Positions 32,896 to 40,745 of a DNA stretch of 64,000 nt are shown piece by piece. The stretch is from assembly GCF_009765835.1 (NCBI RefSeq), contig NZ_LMUS01000001.1:248001-312000 (forward strand). The letters are read 5' to 3'. The notes beneath the pieces are model-generated. The model did not search any database. It was not told the origin of the DNA and was given only the letters and a program-made list of their open reading frames with translations. Source of the stretch: Granulicella sp. L56 (lineage in GTDB: Bacteria > Acidobacteriota > Terriglobia > Terriglobales > Acidobacteriaceae). How positions within the stretch are numbered: the stretch's first letter is position 1; each line of letters starts with the position of its first letter. Made by a program: the position numbers and the translations under genes.

Positions 32896-35334
32896 ATGAA
32901 CGAAGGTCGTTGGGTTTTATTGATTGCGAGTGAAGTAGGTGGCACCGATTCCGTCTCCGACCGGGCGATGGAACGTTTAGTCGATGCCATCAAGCGAGAA
33001 GGCTACGAGGTCGTCCGAACCTCGACCCCGGAGGATGGTCTGTCCCTCGTCACCTCGGACCCGTCGCACAGCGCGATCCTGCTCGACTGGGACCTCGAAG
33101 GCGACAACCAGTTCGACGAGCGCGCTGCGTTGAAGATCCTCCGCGCCGTCCGCCATCGCAATAAGAAGATACCCATCTTCCTCATCGCCGACCGCACCCT
33201 CGTCAGCGAGTTGCCCCTCGAAGTCGTCAAACAGGTGCACGAGTACATTCACCTCTTCGGCGATACCCCGGCTTTCATCGCCAACCGCGTTGACTTCGCC
33301 GTCGAGCGTTACCACGAGCAGCTTCTACCTCCCTACTTCCGCGAGCTGAAGAAGTACAACGATCAAGGAGCCTACTCCTGGGACGCGCCCGGCCACATGG
33401 GCGGCGTAGCCTTCCTCAAGCATCCCGTAGGCATGGAGTTCCAGCGCTTCTTTGGCGAGAACATCATGCGCTCCGACCTCGGCATCTCCACCTCGCAGCT
33501 CGGTTCGTGGCTCGATCACATCGGGCCTCCGGGCGAATCCGAGCGCAACGCCGCACGAATCTTCGGTGCCGACTGGACCTTCTACGTCCTCGGCGGATCG
33601 TCGACCTCAAACCAGATTGTGGGTCATGGAGTGATCGCGCAGGACGACATCGTCCTTGCCGACGCCAACTGTCACAAGTCCATTTGCCACTCCCTTACCG
33701 TTACCGGCGCGCGCCCCGTCTATATGAAGCCCACGCGCAACGGCTACGGCATGATTGGCCTTGTTCCCATTAAGCGCTTCAGCCCGGAGTTCATCCGCGG
33801 CCTGATCGACAAGAGCCCTCTTTGTAGCGGCGTGCCCAATCAGAACCCCACCTACGCCGTCGTTACCAACTCCACCTACGACGGCCTCTGTTACGACGTC
33901 AACAAAGTCGTCACCGAGCTCTCCAAGTCCGTCCCCCGCGTCCACTTCGACGAAGCCTGGTACGCCTACGCTAAATTCCACGAGATCTATCGCGGCCGTT
34001 TCGCCATGGGCGTTCCCGACGACATGCCCGACCGCCCCACCCTCTTCTCCGTGCAATCGACCCACAAGATGCTCGCGGCATTTTCCATGGGCTCTATGGT
34101 CCACATTAAGCTCAGCCCCCGCGCTCCGCTCGACTTCGACCAGTTCAATGAGTCCTTCATGATGCATGGGACCACCTCACCGTTCTATCCCCTCATCGCC
34201 TCGCTCGACGTAGCCGCCGCCATGATGGACGAACCAGCCGGTCCCACCCTCATGGACGAGACCATTCAGGACGCCATCACCTTCCGCAAGGCGATGTCCT
34301 CGGTCGCGCATCGTCTCCGCGCCGCCGACGAGGAAGGCGGCTGGTTCTTCCGTCTCTTCCAGCCCGAACAGGTCACCGACTCAGTCACCGGCGTCACCCA
34401 TGTCTTTGAAGAGGCTCCCGACGAGCTTCTCGCCACCAACCCGCACTGCTGGACGCTCAAGCCCGGCGAAGACTGGCACGGATTCCAGAGCGACGACATC
34501 GCCGACGAATACTGCATGTTGGACCCCACCAAGGTCACCATCCTTATGCCCGGCGTCAACGCCCAGGGCAAGGTAGCCGAGTCTGGCATTCCCGCTGCCA
34601 TCCTCACAGAGTTTCTCGACAGCCGCCGCGTCGAGATCGCCCGCACCGGCGACTACACCGTCCTTGTGCTCTTCTCCGTCGGAACCTCCAAGGGCAAGTG
34701 GGGCAGCCTGCTCGAAAACCTCTTCGAGTTCAAGCGCCTCTACGACAGCGAATCTCCTCTCGAAGAAGCGCTGCCCGAGCTCGTCGCCAAATATCCCAAC
34801 CGCTATCGCAACACCACGCTCAAAGAGCTGAGCGACGAGATGCACTCCGTCATGATGCAGCTTCGCCTCGCCAATCTGGTCGGCGAAGCCTGCGACGAAG
34901 ACTTCGATCCCGTCCTCACCCCCGCGCAGACCTACCAGAAACTTCTGCGCAACGAGACTGAGAAGATCCGCTTCTCCGACATGCCCGGCCGCATCGCTGC
35001 CGTCATGCTGGTCCCCTACCCTCCCGGCATTCCCATGTCCATGCCCGGCGAGCGCTTCGGCGGAGCCGACAGCCCCGTCATTCGGCTCATCCTCGCCATG
35101 GAAGAGTTCGGCAAGCGCTTCCCCGGCTTCGAGCGCGAGGTCCACGGCGTCGAGGTCGACTCCGAAGGCAACTACTGGATGCGCAGCGTCGTCGAGGCCA
35201 CCAGCAAGCGGCGCAACGGCAATGGCAAGCACCGCCCGCCCAGCTCCGCTCCTCCGATCAAGAAGCCACGCAAGCCAAAGCCGGTATCCGAGCCACCAAC
35301 CGGCGGCAATCTCAATCCATTAGCAGAAAGATAG
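32896..35334 (+). CDS. AdiA-like Orn/Lys/Arg decarboxylase (probable arginine decarboxylase)
   Basis: An 812-residue PLP enzyme of the large bacterial decarboxylase family. The N-terminal wing domain (SAILLDWDLEGDNQFDERAALKILRAV) precedes the PLP domain: DAPGHMGGVAFLKHPVG, then THYDG-type VVTNSTYDGLCYDVNKV, HFDEAWYAYA and the Schiff-base Lys 391 in QSTHKMLAAFSMG. The C-terminal part includes WHGF and LPGRIAA-like MPGRIAAVMLVPYPPGIPM. Motif by motif it is closest in my reading to biodegradative arginine decarboxylase AdiA, which consumes a proton in acid. A basic, Pro-rich tail of about 45 residues extends beyond the usual end. No arginine/agmatine antiporter is nearby, so acid resistance is only one possible role. 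Start ATG 32896 follows AGAGGT. Confidence 0.88.
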   Translation: MNEGRWVLLIASEVGGTDSVSDRAMERLVDAIKREGYEVVRTSTPEDGLSLVTSDPSHSAILLDWDLEGDNQFDERAALKILRAVRHRNKKIPIFLIADRTLVSELPLEVVKQVHEYIHLFGDTPAFIANRVDFAVERYHEQLLPPYFRELKKYNDQGAYSWDAPGHMGGVAFLKHPVGMEFQRFFGENIMRSDLGISTSQLGSWLDHIGPPGESERNAARIFGADWTFYVLGGSSTSNQIVGHGVIAQDDIVLADANCHKSICHSLTVTGARPVYMKPTRNGYGMIGLVPIKRFSPEFIRGLIDKSPLCSGVPNQNPTYAVVTNSTYDGLCYDVNKVVTELSKSVPRVHFDEAWYAYAKFHEIYRGRFAMGVPDDMPDRPTLFSVQSTHKMLAAFSMGSMVHIKLSPRAPLDFDQFNESFMMHGTTSPFYPLIASLDVAAAMMDEPAGPTLMDETIQDAITFRKAMSSVAHRLRAADEEGGWFFRLFQPEQVTDSVTGVTHVFEEAPDELLATNPHCWTLKPGEDWHGFQSDDIADEYCMLDPTKVTILMPGVNAQGKVAESGIPAAILTEFLDSRRVEIARTGDYTVLVLFSVGTSKGKWGSLLENLFEFKRLYDSESPLEEALPELVAKYPNRYRNTTLKELSDEMHSVMMQLRLANLVGEACDEDFDPVLTPAQTYQKLLRNETEKIRFSDMPGRIAAVMLVPYPPGIPMSMPGERFGGADSPVIRLILAMEEFGKRFPGFEREVHGVEVDSEGNYWMRSVVEATSKRRNGNGKHRPPSSAPPIKKPRKPKPVSEPPTGGNLNPLAER

Positions 35335-35644
35335 ATGTCCCACGCCAAAGCGTCAGTCGGGAACGAGAACTTTCTCGTTTCTACGAGAACAAACCTGGAC
35401 AGGTGCGTAGGTAACACCACTTATGCAGCCACGAAACAACCTCACCGACCACCCTGTCATCCATTTTAATAGACCGGGGTGAGACAGTCATGGCGATATC
35501 TCCCTATAATGCGGTCATACGACGAGCCGCAGAGATACGGTCCGCCAACCGGGCATCGTTTCTAAAGCCTGGTAAACCAAAGCGGCCTGGTCTGCACGAA
35601 CTGATCGGGAAGCCACAGTACTCGTACGAGGAAAGGCCCTACCC
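35335..35644. other. Intergenic stretch, 310 bases
   Basis: Holds a short stem AACGAGAA (35362-35369) / TTCTCGTT (35372-35379) that may mark the end of the decarboxylase mRNA. An open frame from 35490 runs into the radical SAM gene in another frame and has no homology I recognise, so I do not call it. The last 16 bases carry the AGGAAAGG that serves the radical SAM start. Confidence 0.45.
35629..35636 (+). promoter_or_regulatory. Shine-Dalgarno-like AGGAAAGG upstream of an ATT codon
   Basis: Ends 8 bases before ATT 35645. It supports initiation at ATT for the radical SAM gene, where the frame has no ATG, GTG, TTG or CTG between the stop at 35573-35575 and GTG 35786. Confidence 0.55.
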
Positions 35645-37240
35645 ATTCGCGTTCACCTTATTAATCCCAGCGACAATTCTTTCGGAACGGCAGTTATCAC
35701 TCCGAGATGGCTCTTTGTTCTAGCGGCAGCAACCCCCACCATCGCCGGAGACCCCATCCTTGTCGATGAGTCCCTCGAGCAGATTGTGCCCGAAACGATC
35801 TCGCCCGGCGACATCGTCGGCATCAGCGTCCACACGGGCAACGCCCTGCGCGGATACGAAGTTGGACGCATGGCACGCGCGCGCGGAGCCTGGGTCATCT
35901 ATGGCGGTATCCACGCGACGCTCTTCCCCGAAGAGTCCTTCGACCGTGGCGAGGCCCACTGTGTTGTCAAGGGCGACGGAGATCTCGTCTGGGCCAAGGT
36001 CGTCACCGATTGCCTCGATGGCAAGCCCGGCAAAATCTACGACGGCGGCCGTCTCGAAGGCAGCGAGTTCCTTCCTGCGCGATGGGACCTGATGCCGCGC
36101 GATAAATACATGTGGGCCTCGGTCCAGACAACGCGCGGATGCCCGAAGCACTGCTCCTTCTGCAGCGTCTGGCGTACCGACGGACAAAAACCGCGCCAGC
36201 GCCAGTTTCAAAAAGTGATCGACGAGATCGTCGCCCTGCGCCGCATCGGCTTCCGCTTCATCGCTCTGGCCGACGACAACTTCTATCCCGTTACTCTGAC
36301 CGATCTACGGCTGGCCCGCGAGCAAAATAACCTCGCCCGCCTCGAAGAACTCACCAACATTCGCGCAGAACGCTTCCGCCTCATGGAAGAGCTCGCCAAG
36401 CTGCCCAAGGACATGGTCTTCTTCACCCAGATCACGATGGAGGCAGGCGAGGACGGCGAGTACCTCGACGCCATGCGCAAGGCCAACATCAAGGGCGCAC
36501 TCGTCGGCGTTGAAGCAGTGACGCCGGAGGGCCTCAAGGCCGTCTTCAAGGACTTCAACTACTCGGGCGAAGCGCTGGCGAAGCAGCTACAGACATTCAA
36601 ACAGCACGGCGTGCATGTGCTCGGCTCCTTCATCTTCGGACTGCCAACCGACAAGCCGGCCACCTTCGACGCGACCGTTGAGATGGCATTGAAGGCCGGT
36701 GTAACCTTCGCCCAGTTCGTCATGATGACCCCATTCCCCGGCACGGTGGACTTTATTCGCTGGGAGAAAGAACAGGCGACGGACCCGACCATGGTCGGCG
36801 ATGTGCCTATCACGCGCTACTGGCTCATCCCGATCGCTGTACGCCCAAAGATGTTCACGCCGCACCCGTCGATGGGCTCGGATGAAATTCGCGAGCGAAC
36901 ACAAAAAGTCTGGGATCGTTTCTACAACTGGAGCGCCATCTGGCAGCGCTCGGCCTGCACCCCAACTCTTCGCGCACGAGTAGCATTCATGTTCCTGTCG
37001 AAGCTCTACCGGCAGATGTACGCGGGCACAGGAATCTCCACCGACAGCGCACGTAAAAAGAAGTCAAAAAAATGGGCACGATGGACAGCCGGTCAGTGCA
37101 GAAAGCTCTTCCAGGCGAAGCCGATGCCCGAGCTGCAGTCGCCAATCTGGGAGCTGGATTTTTCGTCCAAGAGTCCGCGTCCCGCATTCCTGAACGGCGA
37201 GCATCCAAGCCAGCCAGGACCATTCGCCGTTCTCCCATAG
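35645..37240 (+). CDS. B12-binding-domain radical SAM protein, probable ATT start
   Basis: 531 residues counted from ATT. The N-terminal cobalamin-binding-like domain starts RVHLINPSDNSFGTAVITPRWLFVLAAATP and goes on to DIVGISVHTGNALRGYEVGRMARARG and VIYGGIHATLFPEES. The radical SAM domain has RGCPKHCSFCSV with Cys 166, 170 and 173 for the iron-sulfur cluster, then a TIM-like part with GSFIFGLPTD. Family members methylate or rearrange unactivated carbon (lipids, cofactors, antibiotics); the substrate is unknown. GTG 35786 is the first standard start but would remove about 47 conserved residues. ATT 35645 fits the usual family N-terminus (M-R-x-x-L-x-N-P-S) and has a ribosome-binding site. The C-terminal tail of about 60 residues is basic. 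Confidence 0.85.
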   Translation: MRVHLINPSDNSFGTAVITPRWLFVLAAATPTIAGDPILVDESLEQIVPETISPGDIVGISVHTGNALRGYEVGRMARARGAWVIYGGIHATLFPEESFDRGEAHCVVKGDGDLVWAKVVTDCLDGKPGKIYDGGRLEGSEFLPARWDLMPRDKYMWASVQTTRGCPKHCSFCSVWRTDGQKPRQRQFQKVIDEIVALRRIGFRFIALADDNFYPVTLTDLRLAREQNNLARLEELTNIRAERFRLMEELAKLPKDMVFFTQITMEAGEDGEYLDAMRKANIKGALVGVEAVTPEGLKAVFKDFNYSGEALAKQLQTFKQHGVHVLGSFIFGLPTDKPATFDATVEMALKAGVTFAQFVMMTPFPGTVDFIRWEKEQATDPTMVGDVPITRYWLIPIAVRPKMFTPHPSMGSDEIRERTQKVWDRFYNWSAIWQRSACTPTLRARVAFMFLSKLYRQMYAGTGISTDSARKKKSKKWARWTAGQCRKLFQAKPMPELQSPIWELDFSSKSPRPAFLNGEHPSQPGPFAVLP

Positions 37241-37256
37241 CTGCCACAAATTTGGT

Positions 37257-37284
37257 GCCCATGTCCCGTATTTGGGACATGGGC
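37257..37284. repeat. Perfect hairpin after the radical SAM gene
   Basis: GCCCATGTCCC (37257-37267) with GGGACATGGGC (37274-37284), 6-base loop, 16 bases after the stop. No T-run. The sequence style also matches a dispersed intergenic element of this phylum, so it may be terminator, repeat or both. Confidence 0.55.
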
Positions 37285-37428
37285 TTCAGTCCACCCTCAG
37301 CCGTTCGTCTACAAAGCAATGCACCTTATTCTGTGCATTTCCCCCCATCCACCTGACCCGAATGGGATGCTATACTAAGTCTCGGATTGCTTACCGCACC
37401 TCTCGCGTACCAACGTAAGAGAAACAAT

Positions 37429-37513
37429 GCGGAGGTGGCGAAATTGGCAGACGCACTAGCTTGAGGTGCTAGCGCCGCAAGGCATAGGGGTTCAAGTCCC
37501 CTCCTCCGCACCA
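37429..37513 (+). tRNA. tRNA-Leu (anticodon GAG)
   Basis: An 85-base class II tRNA with CCA encoded. Acceptor GCGGAGG / CCTCCGC; anticodon stem CTAG..CTAG with loop containing GAG; a long variable arm (GCCGCAAGGC) typical of Leu; T arm GGGG TTCAAGT CCCC. A TATACT lies 53 bases upstream as a possible -10. Confidence 0.93.
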
Positions 37514-37554
37514 ATCCAAACATTCTGGCTTAAGAAGGTCGCAAAGCAACCCCG

Positions 37555-37851
37555 ATGCTCTATTTCATTCTTGTCATTCACATCCTCGTCTCGTTCTTCA
37601 TCGTCGGCATCATTCTCCTGCAACAGGGCAGCTCGGCAGACCTCGCCGGGGCCTTCGGGGGACAGGGTTCGCAGACAGCGTTCGGCCCTCGCGGCGCAGC
37701 CACGCTGCTCACCAAGCTCACCGCCTGGTCGGCTGTGCTCTTCATGATCACCTCCATCAGCCTGACGGTCATGCTCTCCCGCTCCAGCGGCGATCACTCT
37801 GTCCTCTCCGGTGCCAGCCACCCAGTCACCCAGACGACCCCCAAGAAGTAA
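37555..37851 (+). CDS. secG: Preprotein translocase subunit SecG
   Basis: A 98-residue inner-membrane protein that stimulates SecYE-mediated export. Two hydrophobic helices (MLYFILVIHILVSFFIVGIILLQ and WSAVLFMITSISLTVML) flank the conserved cytosolic loop QQGSSADLAGAFGGQGSQTAFGPRGAATLLTK, which is diagnostic. The tail is short and polar. Start ATG 37555 is 42 bases after tRNA-Leu, an arrangement known from other bacteria, and co-transcription with the tRNA is plausible. A strong terminator follows. Confidence 0.95.
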   Translation: MLYFILVIHILVSFFIVGIILLQQGSSADLAGAFGGQGSQTAFGPRGAATLLTKLTAWSAVLFMITSISLTVMLSRSSGDHSVLSGASHPVTQTTPKK

Positions 37852-37869
37852 CTCCCTTTTAGCTTCTCA

Positions 37870-37901
37870 AAAAAGCGCAAGCCAAAGGGCTTGCGCTTTT
37901 T
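37870..37901 (+). terminator. Rho-independent terminator of secG
   Basis: AAAAAGCGCAAGCC (37870-37883) with GGCTTGCGCTTTTT (37888-37901), 4-base loop AAAG. The arm itself supplies the T-run. Begins 19 bases after the stop. Confidence 0.93.
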
Positions 37902-38051
37902 CATGTATGCCAACTGCTGCGCCAACAAACCTCACGTCATCTCGACCGGAGCGAAGCGCAGTGGAGAGACCCCTATATTTCGCCTTGCTGTTGCCCGTTT
38001 TAATCCGCCTCACCAGCGTAGATCGCATTAAGCCTTTAGTCTTAAAACATC
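37902..38051. other. Intergenic stretch with a common dispersed element
   Basis: Around 37935-37975 the sequence CATCTCGACCGGAGCGAAGC and what follows matches a short element widespread between genes in many bacterial genomes (reads as RPERS-VE in one frame). No gene is supported. Confidence 0.4.
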
Positions 38052-38678
38052 ATGATCCACGAAATTCTCATCGTAGGCCCGCTCCAGTGCAACTGCTCCA
38101 TCCTTGGCGACGAAGCTTCCCGCGAGGCCATCGTGGTCGATCCAGGCGACAACATCTCCTGCATCCTCAGCACGCTTGAAAAGCATCAGCTTACCGTCAA
38201 GCAGATCATCGTCACCCACGCTCACATCGACCATATCGCTGGGGCGCAGCGCCTCAAGCAACTCACCGGAGCACCCATCCTCTACAACCAGAACGACCTG
38301 CCGCTGGTCAAAATGATGGACGTCCAGGCCGGATGGCTCGGCATCGCCACCCCCGAAGTAGCTCCACCCGACGCCAGCCTCGAAGACGGCCAGATCATTT
38401 CCATCGAGGGCCTGACCGGCTCCATTCTCCACACCCCCGGCCACACCGAAGGCAGCGTCTGCCTCTATCTCCCCCAGCAAGCTCTACTCCTCGCCGGGGA
38501 CACCCTCTTCGCAGGCTCGGTAGGCCGCACCGATCTCCCTGGCGGCAACACTCAAAAACTCATCCAATCGATCCACGATTCCCTCCTCACTCTCCCCGAC
38601 GAGGTAACCGTTATCCCGGGTCATGGCGCCAAGACCTCTATCGGAATCGAACGAGAATCAAATCCATTTCTTCAATAA
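38052..38678 (+). CDS. MBL-fold metallo-hydrolase (glyoxalase II-like)
   Basis: A 208-residue metallo-beta-lactamase-fold hydrolase. The metal motif is THAHIDHIAGA (H-x-H-x-D-H), followed by the His of LHTPGHTEGSVCLY, the Asp of LLAGDTLFAGSVGRTDLPGG and the last His in VIPGHGAKTSIGIE. This series is characteristic of glyoxalase-II-like hydrolases that cleave thioesters, but the length (208) is shorter than canonical GloB and lacks its substrate-binding C-terminal domain. Cytosolic. Start ATG 38052. Substrate unknown; a persulfide dioxygenase or general thioesterase are alternatives. Confidence 0.88.
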   Translation: MIHEILIVGPLQCNCSILGDEASREAIVVDPGDNISCILSTLEKHQLTVKQIIVTHAHIDHIAGAQRLKQLTGAPILYNQNDLPLVKMMDVQAGWLGIATPEVAPPDASLEDGQIISIEGLTGSILHTPGHTEGSVCLYLPQQALLLAGDTLFAGSVGRTDLPGGNTQKLIQSIHDSLLTLPDEVTVIPGHGAKTSIGIERESNPFLQ

Positions 38679-38740
38679 ATCAATAAGATAAGATCTAATT
38701 CTTAATCAAGCACATGACAGGCATCACATGAACTATTTAC

Positions 38741-39907
38741 TTACTTGGTTCCACCCATCGCGTCTGCAATCTGTTCTATACCATCAGCAAAATCCTCCAC
38801 CGGCCCGATCAAACTAATCACCACCCGCCCCGCTTCGGCGATCCCATAGAACGAGCCCGGATGCACAATCACCCCACACTCCTCAAATAGCTCCCCCGCT
38901 ACATCCACACTCCTCGGCAGCCGCAGGATCGCGCACCATCCAGCTTCCAACCGCAGCACCTCCAGCCCGGCCTCCTCAGCACAAGCCAGATTCGTCCGAA
39001 CCCGTTCCAGTATCTGTTGCTGAATTCCCTGTCGCCCCTCCAGCCATGAGGGAAGCGCGCCTTGCACCGGAGCGTTCATCGACAGAAACGTATCCGCAAT
39101 GACCTCCAGCCGTCCCATTGCCTCCTGCCGAACCGCCTCCGGCCCGAACCCTGCGATCCATGCTGCCTTCATCTGCGGAAGCCCGCCAATCTTGCTCATC
39201 CCGCTCAAGACGAACGTCAAACCCGGATGCGCCCCCCCCGCAAAGCTGACCAGCTCCTCCGTATCCGACCGACGCAGCGAGTAGTCCAGAAAGACCTCAT
39301 CCACAATCAAGGCAAGCCCATGCCGCGCACAGATCTCTTCAAGCCTCCGCCGCTCCACACCCTTCGTCCCATGCCCGGTCGGGTTATTCGGATGCACCAC
39401 CACAATAGCCCGAGTCCGCGGCCCAATCTTCAGCTCCAGTTCGGCAAAGTCGATCCACCACCCATAGTCGTAGAAAAGTGGATAGGGCCGTAACTTCACG
39501 TCCTCAAGATCAGCCAGAAAATCGAACAGCGGGTAGCTGGGCTGCGCCACCAGCACCTCATCACCCGCATCGCAGAGCAGCCGAAACAGATAGCCGTATC
39601 CCTCGCTTGTGCTCGTGGTCAGCACCAGCGCATCCGGATCGACCACGGCACCATGCTCACGGTAATATCCGGCAACAGCCTCCCGCGCTGACCTCATCCC
39701 CCGAGCATCGGGATCATAGATCAGCGAGCTACTGTCCCCCAGCGGAGCCAGGATCGCCGCCGCGTCATAGCTGAATCCGCAGACCGTAGGGTTCGAGATC
39801 GTCAGATCATAGAGTCGCCGCCCAGACAGCCGCGCCTCGCGGATCGCAGCGGCAAAGCTACTCTCCCCAACATCCCAACCCGTCCGCGCAGAAAATCGAA
39901 AGCTCAC
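38741..39907 (-). CDS. PLP-dependent aminotransferase, class I/II
   Basis: A 388-residue fold-type I aminotransferase. Recognisable elements in order: LYDLTISNPT near the N-terminus, the cofactor-contact SEGYGYLFRLLCDAGDEVLVAQPSYPLFDF, VVVHPNNPTGHGT with the conserved Asn-Pro-Thr-Gly, VDEVFLDY with the PLP-binding Asp/Tyr, and SGMSKIGGLPQMKAAW with the Schiff-base Lys. The substrate-binding Arg is probably the one in GRVVISLIG near the C-terminus. Which amino acid it uses is not clear. Its start lies only 6 bases from the HAD gene start region on the other strand, so the two genes share a very short divergent promoter region. Confidence 0.88.
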   Translation of the reverse strand: MSFRFSARTGWDVGESSFAAAIREARLSGRRLYDLTISNPTVCGFSYDAAAILAPLGDSSSLIYDPDARGMRSAREAVAGYYREHGAVVDPDALVLTTSTSEGYGYLFRLLCDAGDEVLVAQPSYPLFDFLADLEDVKLRPYPLFYDYGWWIDFAELELKIGPRTRAIVVVHPNNPTGHGTKGVERRRLEEICARHGLALIVDEVFLDYSLRRSDTEELVSFAGGAHPGLTFVLSGMSKIGGLPQMKAAWIAGFGPEAVRQEAMGRLEVIADTFLSMNAPVQGALPSWLEGRQGIQQQILERVRTNLACAEEAGLEVLRLEAGWCAILRLPRSVDVAGELFEECGVIVHPGSFYGIAEAGRVVISLIGPVEDFADGIEQIADAMGGTK

Positions 39908-39967
39908 CTCACCATGCTAATCAATTCAACGTCTTCCTCGTCATCCCCTACAATAACTACTCAACCT

Positions 39968-40618
39968 ATGCGCCCCATCCAAGCAGTCCTCTTCGACTTC
40001 GGCCAGGTCCTCTCCCTGTCCGCCGACCCCGCAGTATGGCAGCAGATGCTCGCTATCAGCGGCCTCTCCGAAGCCGATCTCGATCGCGAATACTGGGCGC
40101 ACCGCCACGAATACGACCGCGGCACTCTCAACGGTCAAACCTACTGGCAAAAGGTAGCCGCAGGCTCCCACGCCACCTTTACGCCCGAGCAGATCGCCGC
40201 GCTCATCGCCGCCGACGTCAACCTCTGGTCGCGCCTCAACCTTCCCATGGTCGAGTGGGCGCAGCACCTGCAACGGGCAGGCGTCCGCACCGGCATCCTC
40301 TCCAACATCGGTGACGCCATGGCCGAAGGCCTCATCGCAAAGTTCGACTGGATCAGCGCCTTCGACCACTGCGTCTGGTCGCACTCGCTCAAGCTCGCCA
40401 AGCCCGAAGCCGCCATCTACCGCTGCGCCGCCGAAGGACTCGCCACTGATCCCTCGCAGATACTCTTCATCGACGACAAGATCGAAAACATCGAAGCCGC
40501 CGAAGCTGTCGGGATGCAGGCCATCCAATATCACCTCGACCACCCGGCCTTCGAGCAGGAGCTACGCCGCCGCAATCTCGACTACCTCCTCAACGAATCT
40601 CCGGCAGCTACCACATAG
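39968..40618 (+). CDS. HAD-family phosphatase (YihX-like)
   Basis: A 216-residue HAD-superfamily protein. Motif I is VLFDFGQVLS (D-x-G, as in the YihX group that dephosphorylates sugar phosphates), motif II TGILSNIGD, motif III the Lys of SLKLAKPEAAIY and motif IV ILFIDDKIENIEAAEAVGMQAIQY. A helical cap follows motif I. Start ATG 39968 is at the normal family position; ATG 39914 is in frame and would add a Ser/Thr-rich stretch of 18 residues with no homology, overlapping the promoter of the aminotransferase. Substrate not determined. Confidence 0.87.
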   Translation: MRPIQAVLFDFGQVLSLSADPAVWQQMLAISGLSEADLDREYWAHRHEYDRGTLNGQTYWQKVAAGSHATFTPEQIAALIAADVNLWSRLNLPMVEWAQHLQRAGVRTGILSNIGDAMAEGLIAKFDWISAFDHCVWSHSLKLAKPEAAIYRCAAEGLATDPSQILFIDDKIENIEAAEAVGMQAIQYHLDHPAFEQELRRRNLDYLLNESPAATT

Positions 40619-40745
40619 CACTGCATTCCCAAATTGGTACAAAGCACCGTTACCACCGTCACGAATTATTAAAGAAAGAAACTAATCTCTCGCAACACCA
40701 TGGATATTAAAGGGCAGGCTGCAAACAGCGAACCACCGCAGCCAG

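Noticed and set aside
35490..35723. A 77-residue frame upstream of the radical SAM gene, considered as its frameshifted N-terminus
   Set aside because: The family N-terminus is already encoded in the radical SAM frame from 35645, so no frameshift is needed and this frame has no homology of its own.
37348..37376. Full promoter for tRNA-Leu
   Set aside because: TATACT is present but no -35 is at proper spacing, so only the -10 is mentioned.
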